A stretch of 64,000 bases of DNA from Hirschia sp964342355 (GTDB taxonomy: Bacteria; Pseudomonadota; Alphaproteobacteria; Caulobacterales; Hyphomonadaceae): NCBI GenBank assembly GCA_964342355.1, contig CAYFFG010000001.1, positions 124,001 to 188,000 of the forward strand, given 5' to 3'. Numbering within the stretch: position 1 is the stretch's first letter; every line of letters begins with the position of its first letter. The notes under the pieces are model-generated. The model ran no database searches. It worked only from the letters and a program-made list of their open reading frames with translations, and was not told the DNA's origin. This document shows, piece after piece, positions 1-8,017 of the stretch. The translations under genes were made by a program, and so were the position numbers.

Positions 1-647
1 CCACCGCCTTCCTCGCTGGTCTTCCTTACCTGGTCGTTGCCGGTATCGGGTTTGCAACAGGTGTTGGTCTGCCGCGTTGGGCGGTTGGCTTCGCCATAGG
101 CTTGCGCCAGAAGAAGTTTTCAAGTCAGTTTGCTGACGGTATCGACATCATTGTGCGTGGTGTGAAGTCCGGTCTGCCACTTATCGAATGTCTGCGCATC
201 ATCGCCCGTGAATCGCCTGCGCCGCTTAATGGCGAATTCGCGCGTGTCATCGACAATATCCAGATGGGAACGACAGTCGAAAAAGCGCTTGAGAAACTGT
301 ACAAACGCATGCCGCTGCCGGAAGTGAACTTTTTCGCCATCGTTATCACCATTCAGCAACAGGCGGGGGGTAACCTGTCTGAAGCGCTGGGCAACTTATC
401 TGCTGTGTTGCGCTCGCGCAAAATGTTGAAAGAGAAAATCAAGGCGCTGTCCGCGGAAGCAAAAGCGTCCGCCATGATTATTGGGTCATTGCCCATTATT
501 GTGATGGTCTTGGTCTATATGACGACGCCTGAATATATCATGGAATTGTTCACCAGTCCTAAGGGGCATTTCATTTTGCTGATCGCAGGCGGCCTGATGA
601 GTGTCGGCATTTTTGTCATGAATAAAATGATGAATTTCGATCACTAG
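1..647 (+). CDS. tadB: Flp/Tad pilus assembly inner-membrane protein TadB (5' partial)
   Basis: The reading frame is already open at base 3, so the true start lies before the window; about 214 residues are visible. They hold the C-terminal type II secretion F (GspF/T2SSF) domain with its Gly- and Ala-rich helices (GVKSGLPLIECLRIIA, QQAGGNLSEALGNLS) and three hydrophobic stretches: one at the left edge, one near 475-525 and one near 565-620. TadB forms the membrane platform of the Tad type IVc pilus together with TadC. The gene ends 14 bases before tadC, which has its own ribosome-binding site, so the two are very likely co-transcribed. The identity is firm because of the tadB-tadC order. Confidence 0.9.
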   Translation, partial: TAFLAGLPYLVVAGIGFATGVGLPRWAVGFAIGLRQKKFSSQFADGIDIIVRGVKSGLPLIECLRIIARESPAPLNGEFARVIDNIQMGTTVEKALEKLYKRMPLPEVNFFAIVITIQQQAGGNLSEALGNLSAVLRSRKMLKEKIKALSAEAKASAMIIGSLPIIVMVLVYMTTPEYIMELFTSPKGHFILLIAGGLMSVGIFVMNKMMNFDH

Positions 648-661
648 GAGAGGGAAGGGAC

Positions 662-1672
662 ATGGACAAAATTGTTGAACTGTTTACCGACCCGAGCTTC
701 CTGGCCGCACTGCTTGCGGGTATAGCAAGTTTTGCAACGATCGTGACATTGGCTGCGCCTGCTTTCCAAGGCAACAAACTGGAAACTCGCCTCAAATCGG
801 TTTCCAATAGACGTGAAGAACTGCGCAGAAAAAACCGCGAGCAATTAGAGCGTTCTGACTCCAAGCGCGGTCTGCGCCGCCAAGATGACTCTATGATGAA
901 GAATGTCGTGGAGAAGCTTGATCTGCAAAAATCGCTGCGGGATGACAATCTGGAGAAAACGCTAATCCAGGCGGGGTTACGCGGTCCCAAGCCTGTTTCC
1001 GCCTTCTATTTTGCCCGGTTCAGCCTGCCTTTTATTTTTGCGCTCGCAACGTTTGTCTACATCTGGTTTGTGAATGATTTCGGTCTGACATTTCAGCTCA
1101 AGGTCGGTTCGATTGTTTTCGCACTGGCTGTGGGATATTACGCGCCAAACATCTATCTGAAAAACCTGGTTGAGAAGCGCAAAGCATCCATCATGAAGGC
1201 TTTCCCCGACAGTCTCGACATGATGCTGATTTGTGTTGAGTCAGGGATGTCGATCGAACAGGCTTTTGGAAAAGTAGGCGATGAAATCGGTATAGCCTCG
1301 CCTGAACTGGCGGAAGAATTAGGTCTCACAACAGCAGAATTATCCTATCTGCAAGAGCGCCGTATGGCATATGAAAACCTTGCTGAGCGGACGAACCACC
1401 CTGGTGTGAAAGGGGTGACCACTGCGCTATTGCAGGCCGAAAAATACGGTACGCCAATGGGCGCAGCTCTTAGAACTATGGCGAAAGAGAACCGCGAACT
1501 TCGTGTGACCAACGCAGAGAAAAAGGCTGCGGCGCTTCCGGCGAAACTGACAGTGCCAATGATCCTGTTTTTCTTACCGGTATTGTTCCTGGTGATCCTT
1601 GGTCCCGCATACATCAAAATCACATCAAAGGATGATGCGAGCGGCAAACCTGTTGTGGCGTCGGAGAAGTAG
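662..1672 (+). CDS. tadC: Flp/Tad pilus assembly inner-membrane protein TadC
   Basis: This is a 336-residue GspF-superfamily membrane protein. A hydrophobic segment lies near residues 14-33, others around 118-160, and a last one near 295-318. The conserved T2SSF core (FPDSLDMMLICVESGMSIEQ) sits at about residues 180-199. The ATG is preceded by a good GAGAGGGAAGG Shine-Dalgarno stretch, and tadB ends just upstream. TadC partners TadB as the platform on which the TadA ATPase drives assembly of Flp pili used in surface attachment. The gene is followed by a convergent tadD, so it probably ends the left-hand tad transcript. Confidence 0.92.
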   Translation: MDKIVELFTDPSFLAALLAGIASFATIVTLAAPAFQGNKLETRLKSVSNRREELRRKNREQLERSDSKRGLRRQDDSMMKNVVEKLDLQKSLRDDNLEKTLIQAGLRGPKPVSAFYFARFSLPFIFALATFVYIWFVNDFGLTFQLKVGSIVFALAVGYYAPNIYLKNLVEKRKASIMKAFPDSLDMMLICVESGMSIEQAFGKVGDEIGIASPELAEELGLTTAELSYLQERRMAYENLAERTNHPGVKGVTTALLQAEKYGTPMGAALRTMAKENRELRVTNAEKKAAALPAKLTVPMILFFLPVLFLVILGPAYIKITSKDDASGKPVVASEK

Positions 1673-1685
1673 ACCAGAATTGGTG

Positions 1686-1716
1686 TCGACCGTTTTTGCA
1701 AAGCGGTCGATCTTCT
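1686..1716 (+). terminator. weak hairpin between convergent tadC and tadD
   Basis: A perfect 7-bp inverted repeat (TCGACCG at 1686-1692 and CGGTCGA at 1704-1710) with an 11-nt loop is followed by TCTTCT. It lies 13 nt after the tadC stop. The U tract is poor, so it is a weak terminator candidate at best. Confidence 0.3.
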
Positions 1717-1731
1717 AACAACTATATTTTG

Positions 1732-2604
1732 CTAGTCGATAGATTGTGTTCTGCGTAGGACGCTGGTGTCGATGTCAGATCGCGCAGGCACAGATCCGGA
1801 CTTGCTAAGCCTGTTCCAATCCCTTGACTGAGGGGTCAGAAGCTTGCGGTAGTAATTGACACTGCGTTCGACAGCGGCAGGTGTTTGGTCAAAAGCGGCT
1901 ATTTCTTCGGCTTCGTCAAATTTCCCCTGAACGCCAAGGACCAGCACAATATTTTGACGTACGCGCGGGTCCATGCGCGCGTTTGTGTCGATCGCATCGC
2001 GCAGTAACTGCTCGGCTTTTTCCGGGTTTCCCTGCAATGTTAGAGACAAAGCGTAGTTTGCCAGCACGTGGTGATTGTCTGGTGATAATTCCAACGCCTT
2101 GGCATATTTGACTTGGGCGCGCTCATGGTCGCCCATTTGGTCCAGCGTCACGCCGTAAAGGGAATAAAGCGTCCAGTCCGCTTCGTCTGGTTTTGCGCTA
2201 TATAAAGCATGTAAGGCGCGCTCTGGACGGCCTTCTCCTAAGTGTGCGCGGGCAAGTGTTTTGGAAAGATCCACATCGCCCGGAAAGATTGCCAACGCCT
2301 GTGTCGCGACATCGACTGCGCGAGACAGGCTGCCGATGGCACGCAGGGTTTTTGCGTAATTTGTAGCGGCTTCATAGTCATTGGGGTTAAGTTGGAACTG
2401 GTTGCCCCAAAAAGCAGCCTGAGAAATCTGGTCTTTATGTTTGATGGCTTCTCTTTCCTCAGCTGAAGCAGGGAGAAGTTGTTTTTGACGAATGATCTCA
2501 TTGACCAAAGCCTCTTCCTGGGTCGCAGGTTTGGTACAGTTGGAAACTGAGATTGCAGCAACCGCGGCAAGCAGCGTAAGCTTTAGTCCACTCGTTATCG
2601 TCAT
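1732..2604 (-). CDS. tadD: TPR-repeat protein, probable Tad pilus protein TadD
   Basis: A 290-residue secreted protein with several tetratricopeptide-like helical repeats between about residues 60 and 230 (AATNYAKTLRAIGSLSRAVD; AQVKYAKALELSPDNHHVLA). I start it at the ATG at 2604, which follows a GAGGGAAG ribosome-binding site; a longer in-frame start at 2655 would place 17 polar residues before the signal peptide. The N-terminus is a hydrophobic signal sequence ending at Cys23. The residue before that Cys is Asn, a poor lipobox, so lipidation is uncertain. TadD is the usual TPR lipoprotein of tad loci and helps secretin assembly. Here it is transcribed towards tadC instead of following it, which is a little unusual. 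Confidence 0.75.
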   Translation of the reverse strand: MTITSGLKLTLLAAVAAISVSNCTKPATQEEALVNEIIRQKQLLPASAEEREAIKHKDQISQAAFWGNQFQLNPNDYEAATNYAKTLRAIGSLSRAVDVATQALAIFPGDVDLSKTLARAHLGEGRPERALHALYSAKPDEADWTLYSLYGVTLDQMGDHERAQVKYAKALELSPDNHHVLANYALSLTLQGNPEKAEQLLRDAIDTNARMDPRVRQNIVLVLGVQGKFDEAEEIAAFDQTPAAVERSVNYYRKLLTPQSRDWNRLSKSGSVPARSDIDTSVLRRTQSID

Positions 2605-2714
2605 GATTCTTCCCTCGGCGTTCAAAAGACAGCCTGTGCCGGGATAATCGCGCAACCGGGGTCAAGGATACGTTAACGCTTGAAAGCGTTTGGATCAGAA
2701 ATTTGAGAGTTTTT

Positions 2715-4097
2715 ATGCATTCCGCCTTTACGTCTTCGTCAAAAAACGCTGTTCGCCTTCATCTGGTTTCCAAAGACATGCTGGAAAACTGGCTAAATGA
2801 TCAGTCAGCTGCTCTGAAGACTTATCTGTCTGCCTTGGGGTTCAAAGCGGATACAGGCGCAGTGGCTTTGGCGCCTGATGCTGACGGCAATGTCTGCGAT
2901 GCTGTTGTCGGGATGGGGAGCGCCGCTGATGCGTTATCTTCTGCATATGCGGCTGCAAAACTGCCTGCTGGAAGCTATGAGATCGCGTCAAAGCCAAAAA
3001 GTCTGACCGATGAAATGGTTCATGCGGGCTGGGCTGACGGCGCGTACAAATTCGACCGCTACCTCAAGACCAAGTCTGACGTCCCTAAACTCGTGATTAC
3101 GTCTAAGTCGGCTGCAGGGCGTGCTAACATAATAGCGGATGGCATTGATTATCTGCGCGATCTTATCAACACGCCAGCTCAGGACATGGGACCGAGCCAG
3201 ATCAGCGCGTCTGCAAAGCAGTTGGCAGAAACATATGGAGCGTCATTTTCAGAGATCGTGGGAGACGAGCTTCTTAGTGAAAACTATCCCATGATTCATG
3301 CTGTCGGCCGCGCAGCGGCGGATGCGCCACGATATATTGAAATAAAGTGGGATGGCAGTGGCGACGATAAAAGCGCCAAGACACTGGCGCTCGTGGGCAA
3401 AGGGATTGCCTTTGACACAGGTGGTCTCAACATCAAGACGGGCAATTATATGCGCCTGATGAAGAAGGATATGGGCGGTGCTGCCCATGCCTTGGGATTG
3501 GCTCGCATGATTATGGCGGCGGGCTTAAACGTAAAACTCAATGTCCACATTCCATGCGCTGAAAACGCTGTAGGCGCAGATGCGTTTCGTCCAAGTGATA
3601 TCCTCTCCAGCCGTAAAGGATTGACGGTTGAGATTGATAACACGGACGCAGAAGGCCGACTTGTTCTGGCGGATGCGCTGACGCGCGCAAGCGAATTGTC
3701 GCCTGATCTGATTCTAGATTTTGCAACGTTGACGGGCGCAGCGCGTGTCGCAGTTGGCGCGGAATTGGCGCCATATTTTACTGACGACGACGATCTGGCG
3801 AAAGGAATAGAAGACGCCGCTCAGTCTGCGGGCGATCCCGTTTGGCGCATGCCGCTTTGGACGCCGTATCGCGCAATGCTCAACAGCCCTGTAGCGGACA
3901 TCGTCAATGGCGCATCCAGCCCGTTTGCCGGATCAATTACCGCGGCTTTGTTCCTGAAGGAATTCGTTGATGCGCCATCCTGGGCGCACTTTGATGTTTG
4001 GGGCTGGAGAAACGGCAAATATGGCCGTCCAGAAGGGGGCGCAGCGTTTGCAGTTCGCGCACTGTTTCAACTCATTGAAAAGAGTTTAGGGCGATAA
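2715..4097 (+). CDS. M17 family leucyl aminopeptidase
   Basis: A 460-residue metallo-aminopeptidase. The C-terminal half carries the whole M17 active site: Lys229 and Asp234 in GKGIAFDTGG, Asp252 in KKDMGGAA, and Asp311, Glu313 and Arg315 in the signature NTDAEGRLVLADAL. These residues bind two metal ions and cleave N-terminal residues from peptides in the cytoplasm. The N-terminal half is the divergent macro-like domain. I prefer the ATG at 2715, preceded by TTTGAGAG, over a TTG at 2703. The protein is shorter than E. coli PepA and looks like the compact alphaproteobacterial branch, so I do not assign pepA itself. Confidence 0.9.
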   Translation: MHSAFTSSSKNAVRLHLVSKDMLENWLNDQSAALKTYLSALGFKADTGAVALAPDADGNVCDAVVGMGSAADALSSAYAAAKLPAGSYEIASKPKSLTDEMVHAGWADGAYKFDRYLKTKSDVPKLVITSKSAAGRANIIADGIDYLRDLINTPAQDMGPSQISASAKQLAETYGASFSEIVGDELLSENYPMIHAVGRAAADAPRYIEIKWDGSGDDKSAKTLALVGKGIAFDTGGLNIKTGNYMRLMKKDMGGAAHALGLARMIMAAGLNVKLNVHIPCAENAVGADAFRPSDILSSRKGLTVEIDNTDAEGRLVLADALTRASELSPDLILDFATLTGAARVAVGAELAPYFTDDDDLAKGIEDAAQSAGDPVWRMPLWTPYRAMLNSPVADIVNGASSPFAGSITAALFLKEFVDAPSWAHFDVWGWRNGKYGRPEGGAAFAVRALFQLIEKSLGR

Positions 4098-4173
4098 TGC
4101 TCCTCAGGCATTGATCCGCGAATCAAATTGAGTGATTCTTTCGCGATGTTTTCAACTCAGGAGAGAGTTTGCC

Positions 4174-4557
4174 ATGGAAATGGATCGGGGGAGTGCGTTG
4201 CAACTATGGCGGGATGTGTTGGCTCAAAGCGTGCGCTCAGACTCGCCTGATTTGTCAGCTCGGCAGATGGCTATCCTGATGGCGGTTTATTTGACACCTC
4301 CGCCGCATACAGTTCGCGGCCTGGCTTTAAGTTTGAACCTCGGCAAACCGGCCGTGACGCGGGCGTTAGACACGCTCTCAGGGTATGGATTGTTGAAGCG
4401 CCGCAAAGATCCGGATGATTTGCGAAATGTGCTAGTGCAACGCACAGTTAAGGGATCAATCTTTCTGACCGAATTTGGCGACATGATTTCTGAAACGGCT
4501 AAACGCCTTACAGAAGAGGATGCGGCTATCCCGTCGCGTCGTCAAAACGCCGCTTAA
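4174..4557 (+). CDS. MarR-like winged-helix transcriptional regulator
   Basis: A small 127-residue DNA-binding protein. Residues about 25-95 match a MarR-type winged helix: a helix that positions the domain (SARQMAILMAVYLTPPPHT), a recognition helix (LGKPAVTRALDTLSGYGLL) and a charged wing (KRRKDPDDLRNVLVQRT). The ATG at 4174 is chosen because AGGAGAGAG lies 8-9 nt upstream; the ATG at 4132 lacks such a site. The NlpC/P60 gene begins 60 nt downstream on the same strand, so the two may be co-transcribed, but the target of the regulator cannot be read from the sequence. Confidence 0.75.
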   Translation: MEMDRGSALQLWRDVLAQSVRSDSPDLSARQMAILMAVYLTPPPHTVRGLALSLNLGKPAVTRALDTLSGYGLLKRRKDPDDLRNVLVQRTVKGSIFLTEFGDMISETAKRLTEEDAAIPSRRQNAA

Positions 4558-4617
4558 GGGGCTACCCGCCTTAATAGACGGGACCGAAATTTGGTAAATC
4601 TGTCTGGAGGCAGTTCA

Positions 4618-5508
4618 ATGGATCTTCCCGAAGGAATGGATCGCCGTCTGACGCCTGCGCGCAATGAGGTGGCCGCAGACTTTCTGGAAGGGAAGGTGCT
4701 TTCCCAACGGTTTGTCAAAGGCGCGCCAAAGCGCATTGCTGCGCCTGTTGCAAGTTTGCGTGCCAGTCCGTCTGACAGCGCGGGCCAGGACACACAGGCG
4801 CTCTTTGGGGAAATATTCAATGTGTATGACACAGAAGGTGATTGGTCGTGGGGACAACTGGACCGCGACGGATATGTCGGCTGGATTAAGTCAACACAAT
4901 TAAGAGACGATATCATCGCGCCAACACACGTGGTGACAGCGCTGCGCACAATTGTCTTTTCAAAAGCAGATTTGAAGTCACCAGCCCAGATGATGCTGAG
5001 TTTGAACACGCATATAACAGTCGATCAGCAGGAAGGCGATTATGTGCGTCTAGCTACGGGCGGATGGGTCCACGGTCGTCATTTACGGCATATGGGTGAA
5101 AGTCCGCCTCTTGGGTTTGTTGGTTTTGCGGAACAATTTCTTGGTACCCCTTATCTGTGGGGAGGCAATAGTAGTCTGGGGCTGGACTGCTCAGGACTTC
5201 TCCAATCAGCAATGATGGGGGCTGGGCGTATTGTGCCACGCGACGCTGACATGCAGGAAAAAGCCGTTGGTGACGCATTGCCTTTAGATAATGGTTTGCC
5301 GGCTCTTGTGCGCGGCGATTTGGTCTTCTGGCCTGGCCATGTGGGCATCATGCAGGATGAAAAAACACTCTTGCATGCAAATGCCTATCACATGGTATGC
5401 GCGCGCGAACCGCTATCAGATGCGATTAAACGCATAGAGAACAACGCAACCGACAAAAAGAAAGGGACCGTTCGATCAATCAAACGGCCCCAATCGGTAA
5501 CAATCTAA
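4618..5508 (+). CDS. NlpC/P60 family peptidoglycan endopeptidase with SH3 domains
   Basis: A 296-residue protein. Two bacterial SH3-like regions occupy about residues 35-155 and target the enzyme to peptidoglycan; the NlpC/P60 domain follows (about 165-275). The catalytic triad is visible: Cys191 in LDCSGLL, His241 in WPGHVGIM and His253 in LLHANAYH. The arrangement resembles dipeptidyl-peptidase VI / YkfC-type gamma-D-glutamyl-L-diamino acid hydrolases that recycle cell-wall peptides. No signal peptide is seen at the chosen start, so it may act in the cytoplasm on imported muropeptides. The ATG at 4618 follows CTGGAGGC at ideal spacing; a TTG at 4591 is the alternative. Confidence 0.85.
   Translation: MDLPEGMDRRLTPARNEVAADFLEGKVLSQRFVKGAPKRIAAPVASLRASPSDSAGQDTQALFGEIFNVYDTEGDWSWGQLDRDGYVGWIKSTQLRDDIIAPTHVVTALRTIVFSKADLKSPAQMMLSLNTHITVDQQEGDYVRLATGGWVHGRHLRHMGESPPLGFVGFAEQFLGTPYLWGGNSSLGLDCSGLLQSAMMGAGRIVPRDADMQEKAVGDALPLDNGLPALVRGDLVFWPGHVGIMQDEKTLLHANAYHMVCAREPLSDAIKRIENNATDKKKGTVRSIKRPQSVTI
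5455..5491 (-). terminator. intrinsic terminator for the cytochrome c gene, inside the end of the NlpC/P60 gene
   Basis: Read on the minus strand, a 9-bp stem (GGGGCCGTT at 5491-5483 with AACGGTCCC at 5472-5464, one G-U pair) and a 10-nt loop are followed by TTTCTTTTT at 5463-5455. It lies about 35 nt beyond the stop of the minus-strand cytochrome gene and within the last codons of the convergent plus-strand gene. Confidence 0.65.
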
Positions 5509-5524
5509 AAGCTGTTGCTGGGAA

Positions 5525-6391
5525 CTAGTTTTCCGTAGCGTTCTCAACTTCTTCTTCAACAGTCTCAACCGCGGCTTCAGCTTCATCTGAAGCGGTTTCA
5601 GCAGCGTCAATTGCTTCTGCAGCAGCTTCGTCAGCAGCATCCGATGCGTCCTCAACAACGCCTTCGGCTGCTTCAACGACATCCGCGTTCACAGCGTCAG
5701 TGGTTACTTCAGCTTCTTCTACGGCAGCTTCAACAACGTCGGGTGTTGTTACTTCGCCGTTTGCGGCATCAGCCTCAGCCTCAGCCTCAGCCTCAGCCTC
5801 AGCCTCAGCGTCATCTGCAGTTGGCTCGATGAAAGCTTCAGGCGGCAAAGGCGCTGGAAGGTCTGCAGGAGAAGCTGACAGCGTGCGCAGGTAGGCAATC
5901 ATGTTCATCCGGTCTTTTTCTTTTGAAAGACCAGCGAAGTTCATGGCTGTGCCAGGTGCGTATTTCTTTGGTGAGTTCAAGAAACCATCAAGGGCGGCGT
6001 AGTCCCAGCTGCCTTCCATCTCCGTCAGGGTGGCTGAGTAAGCAAAGCCGCCAGTTGCACCGATGTCGCGCATAACGACGTCGTAAAGGTTTGGCCCTGT
6101 GCCGTTAGCACCGCCTTGCTCGAAGGTGTGACAGCTCACACAAGCTGCGGTTTTCTTTTCACCGGCTGCGGCGTCTGCTTCGGCCAGCAAAACGCCATAG
6201 TCTGTCGGTGGAACCCATTCGGGAGCGTCGTTGCCTTGACCGCCACCAGTTTCAGCAACTTCTACGAAGTAGCCAGGCTCTTCCGGAGCTTCGTGCTCAA
6301 AGAAAGCGTCGCTGGCTGCGTTAAGTCCCAGGATCGCCAGACCCGTGGTTAGAGCCGCTGCCATAATTTTATTTAAGCCCAAGTCGCTCAT
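5525..6391 (-). CDS. membrane-anchored class I cytochrome c with an acidic Ala/Glu-rich tail
   Basis: A 288-residue protein. An N-terminal hydrophobic segment (residues about 8-26) serves as signal anchor. A single cytochrome c domain follows (about 70-172) with the haem motif CVSCH (Cys84, Cys87, His88) and the distal Met150 in GTAMNFAG. It resembles CycM/c552-type cytochromes that carry electrons from the bc1 complex to terminal oxidases. From about residue 180 to the end the chain is almost entirely Ala, Glu, Asp, Val and Thr, including an alternating Ala-Glu run encoded by a hexanucleotide repeat. The tail is probably disordered. An intrinsic terminator follows on the same strand. Confidence 0.88.
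   Translation of the reverse strand: MSDLGLNKIMAAALTTGLAILGLNAASDAFFEHEAPEEPGYFVEVAETGGGQGNDAPEWVPPTDYGVLLAEADAAAGEKKTAACVSCHTFEQGGANGTGPNLYDVVMRDIGATGGFAYSATLTEMEGSWDYAALDGFLNSPKKYAPGTAMNFAGLSKEKDRMNMIAYLRTLSASPADLPAPLPPEAFIEPTADDAEAEAEAEAEAEADAANGEVTTPDVVEAAVEEAEVTTDAVNADVVEAAEGVVEDASDAADEAAAEAIDAAETASDEAEAAVETVEEEVENATEN
5771..5806 (-). repeat. hexanucleotide microsatellite, six copies, in the cytochrome c tail
   Basis: Six perfect tandem copies of AGCCTC (plus strand) at 5771-5806 are followed by the degenerate copy AGCGTC. On the coding strand this reads GAGGCT and gives alternating Glu-Ala. Copy-number change would add or remove two residues without shifting the frame. Confidence 0.95.
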
Positions 6392-6573
6392 GAAACGCCC
6401 TTGCCTTTGATTCGTCTGCTATTGTTCTTGCGCGCGGGCCTTTTGCCACGCTATTGCGTCGGCTGCAACATAACGGCAACCGCTGGAAAAGCAGCTATCA
6501 TCGCAAGCGGCGAACGGTCGCAGGCGGATGAATGTATGCTGTTTCAAGGTGGCCTCAGCAGAAAGAGACAAAA

Positions 6574-7443
6574 ATGTCCAACGATACAAAGCCTAAAATT
6601 GCCTATCAGGGTGAACCTGGCGCTAATTCGCATATCGCCTGTTCCAAGGCGCGGCCGGAATTTGTCCCCTTACCGTGTCGGACGTTTGAAGATGTTTTTT
6701 CTGCTGTGACGAATGAAGATGCTGAACTGGCGATGATTCCGGTTGAAAACTCTATCGCTGGACGTGTGGCGGACATTCACTACTTGTTGCCGGAAAGTGG
6801 CTTACACATTGTGGATGAATATTTTCTCCCAATCCGTTTCAATCTGATGGCGTTGCCTGGAGTTAAACTGGAGGAAGTCAAACACGCCTACTCGCATATT
6901 ATGGGGTTAGGGCAGTGCAGAAACTTCCTTCGCAAACATGAGATCGACGCAGTGACGGCTGCAGATACGGCAGGCGCCGCAAGGGAAGTGGCGGAATCAG
7001 GTGATATGGCTGCTGCGGCGATTGCGCCTGCGCTGGCTGCGCAAGTTTACGGCCTCAACATTCTAGCGGAAAATATTGAAGACCACGCGCACAATACAAC
7101 GCGGTTTGTGATCATGTCGCGCGAACCTGGCGATGTTTTGCGCGAACACGAAGATGACGTGTTCATCACAGCGTTTGTTTTTCGGGTGCGCAACGTTCCC
7201 GCCGCGCTTTACAAGGTTATGGGCGGATTTGCGACCAATGGCATTAACATGACCAAATTGGAAAGCTATCAGCTGGACGGGTCTTTCACAGCAACACAAT
7301 TCTATGCCGAGGTTGAGGGCCATCCCGATGATCGCAACCTCCAGTTAGCGCTTGAAGAACTAGGGTTTTTCTCAAGCAAGTTGGATATTATCGGCGTGTT
7401 CCCAGGTCGCAAATACCGCCGCACCGGCGTTCATGAATCCTAA
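6574..7443 (+). CDS. pheA: prephenate dehydratase
   Basis: A 289-residue monofunctional enzyme converting prephenate to phenylpyruvate in phenylalanine synthesis. The catalytic periplasmic-binding-protein-like domain (about 5-185) opens with AYQGEPGANSH and ends with the TTRF signature (HNTTRFVIM) that contributes the catalytic Thr. A C-terminal ACT domain (about 200-285) binds phenylalanine for feedback control; it contains KVMGGFATNGINMTKLESY. The ATG at 6574 follows GAAAGAGA; in-frame upstream starts lack such a site. It is divergent from the cytochrome c gene, with 182 nt between the two starts that should hold both promoters. Confidence 0.93.
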   Translation: MSNDTKPKIAYQGEPGANSHIACSKARPEFVPLPCRTFEDVFSAVTNEDAELAMIPVENSIAGRVADIHYLLPESGLHIVDEYFLPIRFNLMALPGVKLEEVKHAYSHIMGLGQCRNFLRKHEIDAVTAADTAGAAREVAESGDMAAAAIAPALAAQVYGLNILAENIEDHAHNTTRFVIMSREPGDVLREHEDDVFITAFVFRVRNVPAALYKVMGGFATNGINMTKLESYQLDGSFTATQFYAEVEGHPDDRNLQLALEELGFFSSKLDIIGVFPGRKYRRTGVHES

Positions 7444-7544
7444 GATATCTTAGCGCTCACGGTTCTTTGATGCTCAGTTGTTTCGACAGTGTCATCAAAC
7501 CTTACTAAGTAGGTAGGACAAACCAATCTATTGGAGATGTTTAA

Positions 7545-8003
7545 ATGAAACGCTTGAGCCTCATTGCAATTGTTGCTGCAACTGGTCTGGCAGTCGCTGC
7601 GCCGCAGGCGGCGTTCGCAGAAAAAGACCCTTACTACACAGGCGTTTTTTCTGACACTGCTGTTGGCGGTTATGACGCTGTATCCTTCTTTGCTGAGAGT
7701 GGCCCGGTAAAAGGCGACAAGAAAATCTCAACAGAGTACAAGGGCGCTGAATTCCGCTTTGCCAGCCAGGAAAACCTCGACAAATTCCTCGAGAACCCAG
7801 AAGCCTACGCACCACAATACGGTGGGTACTGCGCATGGGCGGTGTCTCAGGGCTACACAGCTAAAGGTGACCCAAAGCACTGGAAAGTTGTCGATGGAAA
7901 GCTCTACCTGAACTACAACGCAAAAGTTCAAAAAGACTGGGAAGAAGACATCCCTGGCTTTATCGACTCTGCTGACAAAGAATGGCCAAACGTCCTGAAC
8001 TAA
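7545..8003 (+). CDS. exported YHS-domain protein
   Basis: A 152-residue protein with a classical signal peptide (MKRLSLIAIVAATGLAVAAP, cleavage probably after AAFA near residue 25). The mature part carries a YHS domain: GGYDAVSFFAESGPVKG followed by FASQENLDKFLENPEAYAP and YGGYCAWAVSQG. YHS domains are linked to metal binding, and this secreted form is common in proteobacteria, but its biochemical role is unknown. The start is well supported by TTGGAGATG 6-12 nt upstream. It is a single gene, convergent with nudC and separated from it by 14 nt. Confidence 0.85.
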   Translation: MKRLSLIAIVAATGLAVAAPQAAFAEKDPYYTGVFSDTAVGGYDAVSFFAESGPVKGDKKISTEYKGAEFRFASQENLDKFLENPEAYAPQYGGYCAWAVSQGYTAKGDPKHWKVVDGKLYLNYNAKVQKDWEEDIPGFIDSADKEWPNVLN

Positions 8004-8017
8004 GGCGTTTAAAGACC

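Noticed and set aside
7440..7453. perfect palindrome CTAAGATATCTTAG at the pheA stop
   Set aside because: It has no loop or U tract, so it is not an intrinsic terminator, and at 14 bp within a stop region I could not separate it from chance.
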